Assembly (NCBI GenBank): GCA_012523155.1
Contig: JAAYJB010000362.1
Span: 1 to 5,111, forward strand
Length of the DNA stretch: 5,111 nt
Direction of reading: 5' to 3'
From: Synergistaceae bacterium
Lineage (GTDB): Bacteria; Synergistota; Synergistia; Synergistales; Aminobacteriaceae
Shown here: positions 1-5,111 of the stretch, piece after piece
How positions within the stretch are numbered: the stretch's first letter is position 1
Layout of the letters: each line of letters opens with the position of its first letter
Program-made: the position numbers and the translations under genes
Notes under the pieces: generated by a model
Seen by the model: only the letters and a program-made list of their open reading frames with translations
Told to the model about the DNA's origin: nothing
The model's database searches: none

Positions 1-683
1 GTTCCATCAGCAGGTACCGGAAGAACGCCGAAGCGTTCTCCTCCCTGGACGGATCGGGAAATGCTCCGAGGACCTGGAGACAGCAGGTGATCGATTTCGC
101 CGATCTCTCACGGAGGGCGGGGGATATGCTGGGGGGCAATTTCGGTCCTTTTATTGAGGAGGCTCTTGCGTCCGCCCCTGCGGGATCCGACGAGCGGGTC
201 AGGGCGATCGCACTGGTGGAGGCCATGGTCGATCTGTGCGGTCTCACCGGCCCTTTAGTGGTCATCGGTTTTCTGCCGCCGTGGTATCCTCACAGGAGCA
301 GCCTCGGAGATTCAGAGGGCGAACGGATTGCCGCATGGGCGGCCGGTGAGACTGTCCGGGAGGCCGAGGTCCGGTTTGGAGAGACGCTGCAGCTCCGCCC
401 CTTCTTCGAAGGCGTTTCCGATCTGAGCTACTGCGGATTCCAGGGGCCTGCATCGGAAATGGACCTTTTCGCGCGCAACATGCCGGGCTGGGGGAAGCTG
501 TACGGCCTTCCCACAGACGCACTTGCCGAGCTTGATATCCCGGTGCTGAACCTCGGTCCTCTCGGGAAGGATGCCCACAAGAGCACTGAACGGATCCATC
601 TCCGGTACGCTCTGGAGGTGTTTCCCCATCTCCTGGAGTTCCTCGTGGGGAAGATCATCGAAAAAAACCGGATCACGGACTGA
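1..683 (+). CDS. RocB-like M20 family peptidase, C-terminal part (5' end outside window)
   Basis: This is the C-terminal part of a zinc-dependent M20-family peptidase/amidohydrolase resembling the arginine-utilisation protein RocB. The frame is open from position 3 to the TGA at 681-683 (226 visible residues). A GTG at 87 is in frame, but the 28 codons before it are also open and RocB-type proteins are roughly 550 residues, so the true start lies upstream of the window. Recognisable family signatures are FFEGVSDLSYCGF (about 402-440), NMPGWGKLYGLP (about 479-514) and IPVLNLGPLGKDAHKSTER (about 537-593). The histidine of DAHK (576-578) is probably the C-terminal metal ligand of the M20 fold; this is inferred from family layout. 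The HxD and EE metal-site motifs expected earlier in the protein are not visible. The likely role is cytoplasmic hydrolysis of an N-acyl amino acid or small peptide; the substrate cannot be read from the sequence. A strong terminator follows 28 bp after the stop, so this is the last gene of its transcript. Confidence 0.85.
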   Translation, partial: SISRYRKNAEAFSSLDGSGNAPRTWRQQVIDFADLSRRAGDMLGGNFGPFIEEALASAPAGSDERVRAIALVEAMVDLCGLTGPLVVIGFLPPWYPHRSSLGDSEGERIAAWAAGETVREAEVRFGETLQLRPFFEGVSDLSYCGFQGPASEMDLFARNMPGWGKLYGLPTDALAELDIPVLNLGPLGKDAHKSTERIHLRYALEVFPHLLEFLVGKIIEKNRITD

Positions 684-711
684 AGCTTTTTCTCCACACG
701 AAAAGATGAGT

Positions 712-750
712 AGCCCGCACCTTCAGGTGCGGGCTTTCTGTTATTTTTTT
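712..750 (+). terminator. Rho-independent terminator between convergent genes
   Basis: A perfect 10-bp GC-rich stem (AGCCCGCACC at 712-721 with GGTGCGGGCT at 726-735) closes a TTCA loop. It is followed by an interrupted T-tract ending in seven T residues (744-750). It terminates the peptidase transcript. The T-tract overlaps the stop codon of the convergent aldo/keto reductase (749-751). In the minus direction the hairpin has only a modest T-rich stretch after it, so termination there is probably weaker. Confidence 0.92.
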
Positions 751-1780
751 ACCCGTTGGAATAGAGCCTTCGATGCTCCCTGAACAGGGCGTAGTGCTTT
801 TTGAGCATGTCGGGAATTGGGAGGTTGTAGGGGCATTTCGGCAGGCAGGCGCCGCACTCCACGCACTGGGGGAGCGTCTCGAGAGCCTTTGTCACGTACC
901 CGCATGCCACCTGTGGAGACATGCGGGAGGCGAGCAGGGGGTATGTCATGCCGAGGGTGATGGAAACTCCGTGGGGACAGGGCTGGCAGTATTCGCACCT
1001 GCGGCAGAATTCCTTCCCCATGGTGTCGGCGATGGATTCCATGGCCCGGCGATCTTCTTCGCTCACGTCGTTCGGAGATCCGTAGAATGACGTGACCTGG
1101 TCGACGGATTCCACCGAGTCGTACCCCGGAATGGGCAGAATATAGGGATATGACCTCAGGAACTTGAAGGCGAGGGATGCGTCGCTGATGGCCCCGCCCG
1201 CAAAGGGCTTCATGGCGATGAACGCGATCCCCATTTTTTGGGCGAGGGGAAGAAGAGACTCGGCCGCTCCCGTTTCGATGAAATTGAACGGGAACTGGAT
1301 GGAGACGAACTTACCAGTGGAGATGGCCTTCATGGCCATGGGAATGCCGTGGGACGTGATGCCGATAAACCGGACCTTCCCCTTCCGCTGGGCTTCCAGG
1401 GCGGCTTCAAGGGCTCCGCCGGGAGCGATTATTTCCTGCCAGTCCTTCTCCTGGACGACCTGGTGGAACTGGAAAAGATCGACATAGTCGGTCTTCATGC
1501 GCTTCAGGCTGAGGTCAATGTGCTCCGTCACACCTTTTCCGTTCCTGTTTTTACTCTTGGTTGCAATGAAGATTTTCTCGCGTACACCGGAAAGCGCCAT
1601 GCCGAATTTTTCTTCGCTGCTCTCGTACGAGTTGGCGGTGTCGAAGAAGGTGATTCCTTTATCATAGGCCCTTTTAAGGACCCGTACCGCATCTCCGGTG
1701 GTGAGCCTGATGATGGGAATACCGCCGAAGCCAAGCTCTGAAACGATCGCGCCTGTGCTGCCGAATGGAAGGTAGCGCAC
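749..1780 (-). CDS. Aldo/keto reductase with C-terminal [4Fe-4S] ferredoxin-like domain
   Basis: A complete 343-residue protein: an NAD(P)H-type aldo/keto reductase barrel (about residues 1-250) followed by a bacterial ferredoxin-like domain (about 255-330). The catalytic tetrad of the superfamily is visible: D47 and Y52 in DTANSY, K75 in ATKS, and H106 in FQFH. IPGYDSVESVDQ (217-228) matches the usual cofactor-binding region near the end of the barrel. The tail holds two cysteine clusters, C259-x2-C262-x2-C265-x2-C268-P and C306-x2-C309-x2-C312-x3-C316-P, enough for two iron-sulfur clusters. There is no signal peptide or membrane segment, so it should be cytoplasmic. The GTG start (1778-1780) is supported by AAGGAG at 1791-1796, 10 nt upstream. 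It is transcribed alone, divergent from the OPT operon and convergent with the peptidase gene. The family is typical of anaerobes. Its physiological substrate is mostly unknown and cannot be assigned here. Confidence 0.95.
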   Translation of the reverse strand: MRYLPFGSTGAIVSELGFGGIPIIRLTTGDAVRVLKRAYDKGITFFDTANSYESSEEKFGMALSGVREKIFIATKSKNRNGKGVTEHIDLSLKRMKTDYVDLFQFHQVVQEKDWQEIIAPGGALEAALEAQRKGKVRFIGITSHGIPMAMKAISTGKFVSIQFPFNFIETGAAESLLPLAQKMGIAFIAMKPFAGGAISDASLAFKFLRSYPYILPIPGYDSVESVDQVTSFYGSPNDVSEEDRRAMESIADTMGKEFCRRCEYCQPCPHGVSITLGMTYPLLASRMSPQVACGYVTKALETLPQCVECGACLPKCPYNLPIPDMLKKHYALFREHRRLYSNG

Positions 1781-1817
1781 GGATAATCAGCTCCTTGAGA
1801 AAAGAAAAGTTTCGTTA

Positions 1818-1846
1818 AGGATACCAGAGATTTGTTTTTATGGAAA
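1818..1846 (-). promoter_or_regulatory. Weak candidate sigma70-type promoter for the aldo/keto reductase
   Basis: On the minus strand, a -35-like TTTCCA (1841-1846, 4 of 6 consensus) lies 17 bp from a -10-like TATCCT (1818-1823, 4 of 6). Transcription would begin near 1811, giving a leader of about 30 nt that includes the AAGGAG ribosome binding site. Spacing and position are right but the match is poor, so this is only the best candidate seen. Confidence 0.3.
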
Positions 1847-1866
1847 TGTGGTTACCTGCTGAACTC

Positions 1867-1895
1867 TTTACATAATTCAGTCGAAACTCTATAGT
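1867..1895 (+). promoter_or_regulatory. Candidate sigma70-type promoter P1 of the OPT operon
   Basis: TTTACA (1867-1872, 5 of 6 to TTGACA) lies exactly 17 bp from TATAGT (1890-1895, 5 of 6 to TATAAT). Transcription would begin near 1902, giving a leader of about 165 nt before the preferred OPT start at 2067. An inverted repeat CTGAA (1859-1863) / TTCAG (1876-1880) is centred on the -35 box and could be a regulator site, though its arms are only 5 bp. Confidence 0.55.
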
Positions 1896-1974
1896 GTGCG
1901 ATACAGAACAATGCACGGGGAAGATGCAGGTATATGCTGGATAAATCCATAAGGAAAATAGCTCTGTAGATGCC

Positions 1975-2004
1975 TTGGCAGCACACGATCCGTTAGTTTA
2001 TGAT
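1975..2004 (+). promoter_or_regulatory. Candidate sigma70-type promoter P2 of the OPT operon
   Basis: TTGGCA (1975-1980, 5 of 6 to TTGACA) lies 18 bp from TATGAT (1999-2004, 5 of 6 to TATAAT). The expected start point is about 2011, exactly where a perfect palindrome begins. The leader to the start at 2067 would be about 55 nt. P1 and P2 would act in tandem; which one is used cannot be told from the sequence. Confidence 0.48.
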
Positions 2005-2010
2005 CAGCAT

Positions 2011-2026
2011 ATTTCCGCACGGAAAT
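2011..2026. promoter_or_regulatory. Perfect 16-bp palindrome, candidate operator or 5' leader hairpin
   Basis: ATTTCCG (2011-2017) and CGGAAAT (2020-2026) are exact reverse complements separated by CA. The element starts at the predicted +1 of promoter P2, a classic place for a repressor operator. In RNA transcribed from P1 it could also form a small hairpin, with a tight 2-nt loop unless the innermost pairs open. It overlaps the ATG at 2025, which argues that this ATG is leader sequence and not the translation start. The binding protein is unknown. Confidence 0.42.
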
Positions 2027-2051
2027 GGTAAAAAAACTGTTTCAAAAAAGA

Positions 2052-2057
2052 GGGGAG
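2052..2057 (+). promoter_or_regulatory. Ribosome binding site deciding the OPT start
   Basis: GGGGAG at 2052-2057 lies 9 nt before the ATG at 2067. The in-frame ATG at 2058 abuts it with no spacing, and the ATG at 2025 has no comparable purine-rich site upstream. A second weaker site, AAGGA at 2061-2065, would serve the in-frame ATG at 2076, so 2076 remains a possible alternative. Confidence 0.6.
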
Positions 2058-2066
2058 ATGAAGGAA

Positions 2067-3719
2067 ATGGAAAACATGGAAAAAAGGCAGCACGTGAAAG
2101 CGCTTGAGCGGGAAACACTGCTGCTCAGTCTTCTGGTATCGGCGCTCTCGGCGGTGATCTGCATGCAGATCATCTCGAGGATCGGTATAACACCGAATAC
2201 TTCCATTATCGGGGCCCTCATCGCAATGTCCCTTGCACGCATGCCCTTCGAGGCCATGCACAAGTTCCGTTCACTCGACCGGCAGAACCTGGTGCAGACC
2301 ATGACATCGGGTGCGGGCTTCGCCGCCGCGAACTGCACTCTGCTCGCTGTTGCAATTTTTTATGCATACGAGGACCTGACTCTTGTTATCCCCATGCTTA
2401 TAGGTTCCGGAATCGCAACGCTTATCGGCATGCATCTCGTATATCGCCTGTTTGACTCTGAGCTGTTCCCCGCAACCGGTACATGGCCTCCGGGCATCGC
2501 CACCGCCCAGGCGCTGATAGCGGGCGACGAAGGCGGCCGAAAAGGAAGACACCTGCTGATGGGTGTATTCCTCGGTGCCCTTGGAAGCAGCAAGCTGTTC
2601 ACTTTTCCGGCACTTGGCATCTCCGGGCTTCCCATGGCGGGAGTGGGCATCGCATTCATCGCAAATGTGTACGCCATGCTCGCCCTTGCCATCGGTTTGC
2701 TGGTAAGAGGATACTTCCATCATATTGCTCCCTGGGCAGGACCTATCCTTGCAAGCATCGGCTTTGAAAACGTAACCGACCTCGGCAAGACATATATCCC
2801 GCACGGAGTCATGATAGGTGCCGGAGCCATATCTCTTGTCCAGGCCATGGTGATCATCTTTCGGCACAAAAAACCTGCAGCGATGACCGAGAATGCAAAT
2901 GAAGAGAAATTTACCGTTTCACCGGAATCGGTGAAAAAGACGCTTTCCGCCCATATTGTCCTCTTCGCCCTCGGCGCCGTTGTCCTGGCAGTCATAAGCG
3001 GGATCTGGTCGGAAATGCCCATGCAGAAGCTCGCCGTGTGGGTTTTGTGGTGTACGTTCTCGGCCATTGTTGCGCCGATCCTCGTGGGGCTCTCGGCCAT
3101 GCATTCGGGCTGGTTCCCCGGATTCGCCGTTACGATCATTTTCCTGAGCCTCGGAGTTTTCATGGGGTTCCCTCCACACGCACTCATACTGCTCACGGGA
3201 TATGTAGCGAGCACGGGGCCCTGCTTCGCAGACATGGGGTATGACCTGAAGACGGGCTGGATCGTCCGGGGACGCGGCACCGATGTCGCATACGAATTGG
3301 ACGGAAGGCGCCAGCAGGTTATTTCCGAGCTGATCGGCGCGTTCGTAGCAGTGGGCGTGACGGCGCTCCTCATGAACATGCATTTCAAGCTCGACATGGT
3401 TCCTCCTGTCAGCAAAGTGTTTGCCGCAACCGTGAAAGCCGGTTTGAACCCGGAGATTCTCAGGCAGCTTGTAGTTGCCAGTGTTTTCGGCGCAGTACTG
3501 CAGTTTTTGGGCGGTGCCAAAAAAGCCCTCGGGATCCTCTTTGCTACCGGACTGCTTATCAGAAACCCCATTTATGGTGTGGGGCTTATCATTGCACTTC
3601 TTATCAGGCTTCCGCTTGAGAAGAAGTACAAGCCCGAGCTTGAGATCTACGGCGGCGGTCTTGTGGCCGGTGACGGTATTTACGGGTTCGTAAACGCCCT
3701 CATCAGGAGCTTCATGTAA
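2067..3719 (+). CDS. OPT family (oligopeptide/YSL-like) transporter
   Basis: A polytopic inner-membrane protein of the OPT superfamily, whose members carry oligopeptides or metal-chelate compounds into the cell. From ATG 2067 it has 550 residues, usual for bacterial members. A charged N-terminus leads into many hydrophobic segments, roughly at residues 17-39, 46-58, 82-101, 103-126, 163-175, 189-214, 244-265, 293-313, 318-341, 349-381, 419-437 and 468-514. A polar loop (about 266-292) divides the protein into two halves, as expected for the repeated OPT fold. Family-like motifs are WPPGIATAQALIAG (140-153), GPCFADMGYDLKTGW (384-398) and the C-terminal GGGLVAGDGIYGFVNAL (529-545). The frame is open back to an ATG at 2025 (564 residues), but ribosome-binding-site position favours 2067. 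It is the first gene of the operon, and its TAA overlaps the next ATG by one base. The co-transcribed enzymes suggest that it imports their substrate. The substrate itself is not readable from sequence. Confidence 0.93.
   Translation: MENMEKRQHVKALERETLLLSLLVSALSAVICMQIISRIGITPNTSIIGALIAMSLARMPFEAMHKFRSLDRQNLVQTMTSGAGFAAANCTLLAVAIFYAYEDLTLVIPMLIGSGIATLIGMHLVYRLFDSELFPATGTWPPGIATAQALIAGDEGGRKGRHLLMGVFLGALGSSKLFTFPALGISGLPMAGVGIAFIANVYAMLALAIGLLVRGYFHHIAPWAGPILASIGFENVTDLGKTYIPHGVMIGAGAISLVQAMVIIFRHKKPAAMTENANEEKFTVSPESVKKTLSAHIVLFALGAVVLAVISGIWSEMPMQKLAVWVLWCTFSAIVAPILVGLSAMHSGWFPGFAVTIIFLSLGVFMGFPPHALILLTGYVASTGPCFADMGYDLKTGWIVRGRGTDVAYELDGRRQQVISELIGAFVAVGVTALLMNMHFKLDMVPPVSKVFAATVKAGLNPEILRQLVVASVFGAVLQFLGGAKKALGILFATGLLIRNPIYGVGLIIALLIRLPLEKKYKPELEIYGGGLVAGDGIYGFVNALIRSFM
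3705..3709 (+). promoter_or_regulatory. Ribosome binding site of the racemase-family gene, inside the OPT gene
   Basis: AGGAG at 3705-3709 lies within the last codons of the OPT gene, 9 nt before the ATG at 3719. With the TAATG stop/start overlap (3717-3721) it indicates translational coupling between transporter and enzyme. Confidence 0.75.
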
Positions 3720-4366
3720 TGGGGAAAAGGCGTATCGGACTGATCCGGGTGCTGACCACTCCGGATACAAAACTGCTTAACCTCCACGGGGAGCTCGTGA
3801 TGAAGTATTTTCCCTCTTTCGAGGTCGTCTCCCAATGTATTCCGGACCAGCCCGAAGGAATACATGATGAAAGGACGGAAAAGATCGCAGCACCCAAAGT
3901 GCTCGCTCTCGCGGAAACGATGGAGCTGTCGGGTATGGAAGCCGTGATCGTAAGTTGTGCGGGAGACCCCGCTGTTCATGAGGCCTCCTGCAGGCTTCGC
4001 ATCCCTGTGATAGGGGCTGGGAGGTCAGCTGCTTCAGCCGCCAGGATACTGGGGCAGCCAGTAGGAGTATTGGGACTGACGCGTAATGTCCCGGAGGCCA
4101 TTGTCCGCATACTTCAGGATCTCCTGGTCGCAGACGCGGTACCTGAAGGTGTTGAATCCACTCTCGACCTGATGAAGCCGGAGGGAATCGAGGCTATGCT
4201 GTCTGCCGGAGAGTTCCTCGTCAAAAAGGGAGCAAAGGCGATAGTCCTGGCATGCACGGGCATGTCGACCATTGGTGCCGAGGGCATCCTGAGGGAAAAG
4301 CTTTCTATTCCCATAATAGATCCCGTAAAGGCCCAGTCGGCCGCAGCGTGGACGATCCTGGGGTAA
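3719..4366 (+). CDS. Asp/Glu/hydantoin racemase-family protein
   Basis: A 215-residue cytoplasmic protein of the cofactor-independent Asp/Glu/hydantoin racemase superfamily, which uses two cysteines to abstract and return the alpha proton. Both expected cysteines are present: C80 in IVSCAGDPAV and C179 in VLACTGMS. They lie about 100 residues apart, one in each half of the two-domain fold. The first motif resembles the CFGDP region of hydantoin racemases. GVLGLTRNV (116-124) matches the start of the second half, and IPIIDPVKA (197-205) the typical C-terminal strand. Length is normal for the family. Further cysteines (C40, C91) are probably not catalytic. The ATG at 3719 is fixed by the AGGAG site and overlaps the transporter stop. 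Exact activity (hydantoin, amino acid, or a non-racemase member such as a decarboxylase or isomerase) cannot be decided. The DUF917 neighbour makes a hydantoin-like substrate plausible but not shown. Confidence 0.87.
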   Translation: MGKRRIGLIRVLTTPDTKLLNLHGELVMKYFPSFEVVSQCIPDQPEGIHDERTEKIAAPKVLALAETMELSGMEAVIVSCAGDPAVHEASCRLRIPVIGAGRSAASAARILGQPVGVLGLTRNVPEAIVRILQDLLVADAVPEGVESTLDLMKPEGIEAMLSAGEFLVKKGAKAIVLACTGMSTIGAEGILREKLSIPIIDPVKAQSAAAWTILG

Positions 4367-4372
4367 AGGAGG
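4366..4372 (+). promoter_or_regulatory. Strong ribosome binding site deciding the DUF917 start
   Basis: AAGGAGG at 4366-4372 begins on the last base of the racemase-family stop codon. It lies 8 nt before GTG 4381 but only 2 nt before the in-frame ATG at 4375, so spacing favours GTG 4381. Confidence 0.65.
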
Positions 4373-4380
4373 TAATGCCT

Positions 4381-5111
4381 GTGACCATCAGGAAAATAAC
4401 AAAGGAAACCGGTGAAGCAGCCATTTTGGGCGGTGCGGTCCTCGGCGGCGGCGGCGGCGGAAGCATGGACAAGGGACGCATGAACGTCCTGGGGGCCCTC
4501 GAAGCCGGGGAAGTGACCCTTGTTGATATCGATGATGTTTCACCAGATACGGTCCTGGTTACCGGTTCTGCCGTAGGTGCACCGGCAGCGAAAGAAGCGT
4601 CGGTGGAACCCCGTGATTACGTGCGGGTCGTGGAAATTCTCATGGAGAACGGCTGCCCCAAACCGGGGGGTTTTATCCCCAATGAATGCGGAGGCAGCTC
4701 CATCACCAACGGATGGGTGCCTGCCGCCCTGATGGGAATTCCGGTTATTGATGCCCTTTGCAACGGCAGGGCTCACCCTACGGGTGTGATGGGATCCATG
4801 GGGCTTCACAGAGACCCTTCCTACGTTTCCAGGCAGGCTGCAGCGGGAGGAAGCAGGGAAAAGGGACTGTATATCGAGATGCATGCAGCAGGGAGGCTAG
4901 AGTCCGCCTCGTCGCTCGTCCGATCGGCGGCTGAGAAATCCGGTGGGCTCGTTGCTGTCGCAAGAAACCCCGTGACCGCCGACTTCACAAAAAAGAACGG
5001 TGCCTGCGGCGCCCTGCAGCAGGCCATCGACCTGGGGATGAAAATGAAGCAGGCAATGGGAGGCGGGGGTTCTGCCGTCCTTGAAGCTGTCCTCGGGTTT
5101 CTGGGAGGAGA
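4381..5111 (+). CDS. DUF917 family (S-methyl-thiohydantoin desulfurase-like) protein, 3' end outside window
   Basis: The frame runs without a stop from GTG 4381 to the window edge (243 complete codons). Family members are about 360 residues, so roughly a third is missing. It is recognised as DUF917, later named the S-methyl-thiohydantoin desulfurase domain, by the N-terminal glycine-rich turn AVLGGGGGGS (19-28), by PNECGGSSITNG (100-111), and by GIPVIDALCNGRAHP (119-133) with its characteristic Asp followed by GRA-x-P. No signal peptide or membrane segment is seen, so it is probably cytoplasmic. Family members often sit beside hydantoinase/oxoprolinase genes, and few have a known reaction, so function is best left as a probable enzyme on hydantoin-like or related amides. 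An in-frame ATG at 4375 would add two residues. The gene starts 14 bp after the racemase-family stop and is surely co-transcribed. The glycine run is encoded by five tandem GGC codons plus GGA. Confidence 0.9.
   Translation, partial: MTIRKITKETGEAAILGGAVLGGGGGGSMDKGRMNVLGALEAGEVTLVDIDDVSPDTVLVTGSAVGAPAAKEASVEPRDYVRVVEILMENGCPKPGGFIPNECGGSSITNGWVPAALMGIPVIDALCNGRAHPTGVMGSMGLHRDPSYVSRQAAAGGSREKGLYIEMHAAGRLESASSLVRSAAEKSGGLVAVARNPVTADFTKKNGACGALQQAIDLGMKMKQAMGGGGSAVLEAVLGFLGG
4444..4461 (+). repeat. GGC trinucleotide repeat in the DUF917 glycine loop
   Basis: Five consecutive GGC codons followed by GGA encode six glycines (residues 22-27). A glycine-rich loop is expected at this place in the family, so the amino-acid run is functional. 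The near-uniform codon choice makes a short in-frame microsatellite. Confidence 0.8.

Noticed and set aside
87..89. GTG 87 as the real start of the M20 peptidase gene
   Set aside because: The frame is open upstream to the window edge, no good ribosome binding site precedes it, and the product would lack most of the family domain.
687..705. TTTTC/GAAAA inverted repeat just after the peptidase stop
   Set aside because: It is a weak AT-rich 5-bp stem, while the 10-bp GC-rich terminator right after it explains the region.
1238..1741. Plus-strand 167-codon open frame opposite the aldo/keto reductase
   Set aside because: The minus-strand frame carries the full catalytic tetrad and Fe-S motifs. 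The plus frame has no recognisable domain and overlaps it completely.
1911..1952. A 13-codon ORF in the leader (ATG 1911 to TAA 1950-1952) as a leader peptide
   Set aside because: It has no ribosome binding site, would begin only about 10 nt after the predicted P1 start, and has no run of regulatory codons.
2720..3770. Two long minus-strand open frames (about 283 codons each) opposite the OPT gene
   Set aside because: They are antisense shadows of a clearly recognisable transporter. Their translations show no family motifs, and one is low in hydrophobic structure and rich in scattered His, Cys and Arg.
4375..4377. ATG 4375 as start of the DUF917 gene
   Set aside because: It lies only 2 nt after the AAGGAGG site, while GTG 4381 in the same frame has an ideal 8-nt spacing. 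It is kept as an alternative because the difference is two residues.
1..5111. tRNA, rRNA, CRISPR array, insertion sequence or phage attachment site
   Set aside because: No cloverleaf-like sequence, regularly spaced repeats, transposase motifs or terminal inverted repeats were seen. Almost all sequence is accounted for by the five genes and one regulatory gap.

Overview
The window looks like chromosomal DNA from an anaerobic, probably amino-acid- or peptide-fermenting bacterium of moderately high GC content. The signs are an iron-sulfur aldo/keto reductase of a type common in anaerobes, a RocB-like M20 peptidase, an OPT-family transporter, an Asp/Glu/hydantoin racemase-family enzyme and a DUF917 protein, together with strong AGGAGG-type ribosome binding sites and sigma70-like promoters. 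A member of the Synergistota or a related amino-acid fermenter would fit, but the taxonomy is an inference from gene content and is not proven by the sequence.

Layout. (1) Positions 1-683, plus strand: the C-terminal part of a RocB-type M20 peptidase gene whose 5' end lies outside the window. It ends at a strong rho-independent terminator (712-750). (2) Positions 749-1780, minus strand: a complete aldo/keto reductase with a C-terminal double [4Fe-4S] ferredoxin-like domain, convergent with the peptidase gene. Its stop codon lies in the T-tract of the shared terminator. (3) Positions 1781-2066: a divergent regulatory region with one weak minus-strand promoter candidate, two good tandem plus-strand promoter candidates, and a perfect 16-bp palindrome at the expected start point of the second. 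(4) Positions 2067-5111, plus strand: a tightly packed operon of an OPT transporter, an Asp/Glu/hydantoin racemase-family protein (1-bp stop/start overlap) and a DUF917 (S-methyl-thiohydantoin desulfurase-like) protein that runs off the right edge. The last gene has no stop codon in the window, so a scan for closed ORFs misses it.

How the genes may work together (inference). The OPT protein would import a peptide or peptide-like compound. The racemase-family protein would interconvert stereoisomers of it or of a product. The DUF917 protein belongs to a family often found with hydantoinase/oxoprolinase genes. The operon is therefore a candidate uptake and catabolic unit for a cyclic amide, hydantoin-like or modified amino-acid substrate, and hydantoinase-type genes may follow beyond position 5111. 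The RocB-like peptidase and the aldo/keto reductase are separate transcription units. No RNA genes, insertion sequences, CRISPR arrays or origins were recognised.
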